Source: Dialister sp. UBA734
GTDB lineage: Bacteria; Bacillota; Negativicutes; Veillonellales; Dialisteraceae
Direction: 5' to 3'
Length of the DNA stretch: 5,511 bases
Assembly (NCBI GenBank): GCA_002297935.1
Contig: DBLC01000012.1
Location: 1 to 5,511 of the forward strand
Numbering within the stretch: the first letter of the stretch is position 1; each line of letters begins with the position of its first letter. The position numbers and the translations under genes were made by a program. Below are positions 5,401 to 5,511 of the stretch, one piece after another. The notes under the pieces are model-generated. The model made no database searches. It saw only the letters and a program-made list of their open reading frames with translations, and was not told the origin of the DNA.

Positions 5401-5456
5401 TGCACATAGCGAAATCTACATTATGTTTACTATATAAATCAGCAGAATTATAACCT
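5374..5456. repeat. Four copies of TATAACCT
   Basis: Exact copies lie at 5374-5381, 5384-5391, 5393-5400 and 5449-5456. The first three are nearly tandem; the fourth is separated by 48 bp. The period is 9-10 bp, unlike the 7-bp repeats elsewhere. The core resembles the ACC nonamers at 1-27. Confidence 0.6.
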
Positions 5457-5471
5457 ATATAAATGGATATT

Positions 5472-5498
5472 GGGGTGCTTCCAAATTTTGTGCGCCCC
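5472..5498. other. Hairpin near the right edge
   Basis: GGGGTGC (5472-5478) pairs with GCGCCCC (5492-5498) with one T-G pair and a 13-nt loop. No T-run follows in either direction. It could be part of a structure belonging to a gene beyond the window. Two minus-strand frames run in from the right edge and stop at about 5457 and 5451, so the tail of a neighbouring gene cannot be excluded. Confidence 0.3.
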
Positions 5499-5511
5499 TT
5501 CCACCATTACG

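Noticed and set aside
5126..5407. 93-codon minus ORF overlapping the propeller N-terminus
   Set aside because: It passes through the heptamer repeats and continues as a shifted frame of the propeller gene; no ribosome binding site precedes it.

Overview
The window looks like a chromosomal stretch of a Firmicutes-type bacterium. I lean towards a Negativicutes relative (Acidaminococcus or Phascolarctobacterium type), because of the aldolase sequence style, the strong AGGAGG-type ribosome binding sites and the many short heptamer repeats between genes. That placement is an inference of low to moderate confidence. I see no phage, transposase, CRISPR, rRNA or tRNA genes.

Layout: the left edge (1-285) is non-coding and holds a heptamer repeat tract and a good sigma-70 promoter. 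Next comes a complete class II fructose-bisphosphate aldolase gene (286-1218, +) with its own terminator. Positions 1219-1839 are non-coding. This spacer holds a heptamer tract, two homologous terminators about 430 bp apart and no convincing gene. A complete ABC exporter half-transporter (1840-3576, -) follows; it converges on the aldolase and has its own near-consensus promoter. A second repeat-filled spacer (3577-3837) separates it from a membrane-anchored beta-propeller protein (3838-5235, -). The right edge (5236-5511) is the leader and promoter region of that gene, again with a heptamer tract, a GC-rich hairpin and direct repeats.

The three genes appear to be separate transcription units: central glycolysis/gluconeogenesis, membrane export, and a secreted or periplasm-facing propeller of unknown function. 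Nothing in the sequence ties them into one pathway.

The most striking feature is the repeats. Every intergenic spacer carries 7-bp-period tandem repeats of at least three sequence classes: YAGTCAC, ARTGCGW and TAACTGT. They reach right up to the genes. One tract supplies the last four codons and the stop codon of the ABC transporter gene. Another creates a false N-terminal extension upstream of the propeller gene. Two tracts form a 32-bp near-perfect inverted repeat. They resemble in style the heptameric STRR repeats of heterocystous cyanobacteria, but I cannot tell from this window what makes or maintains them.
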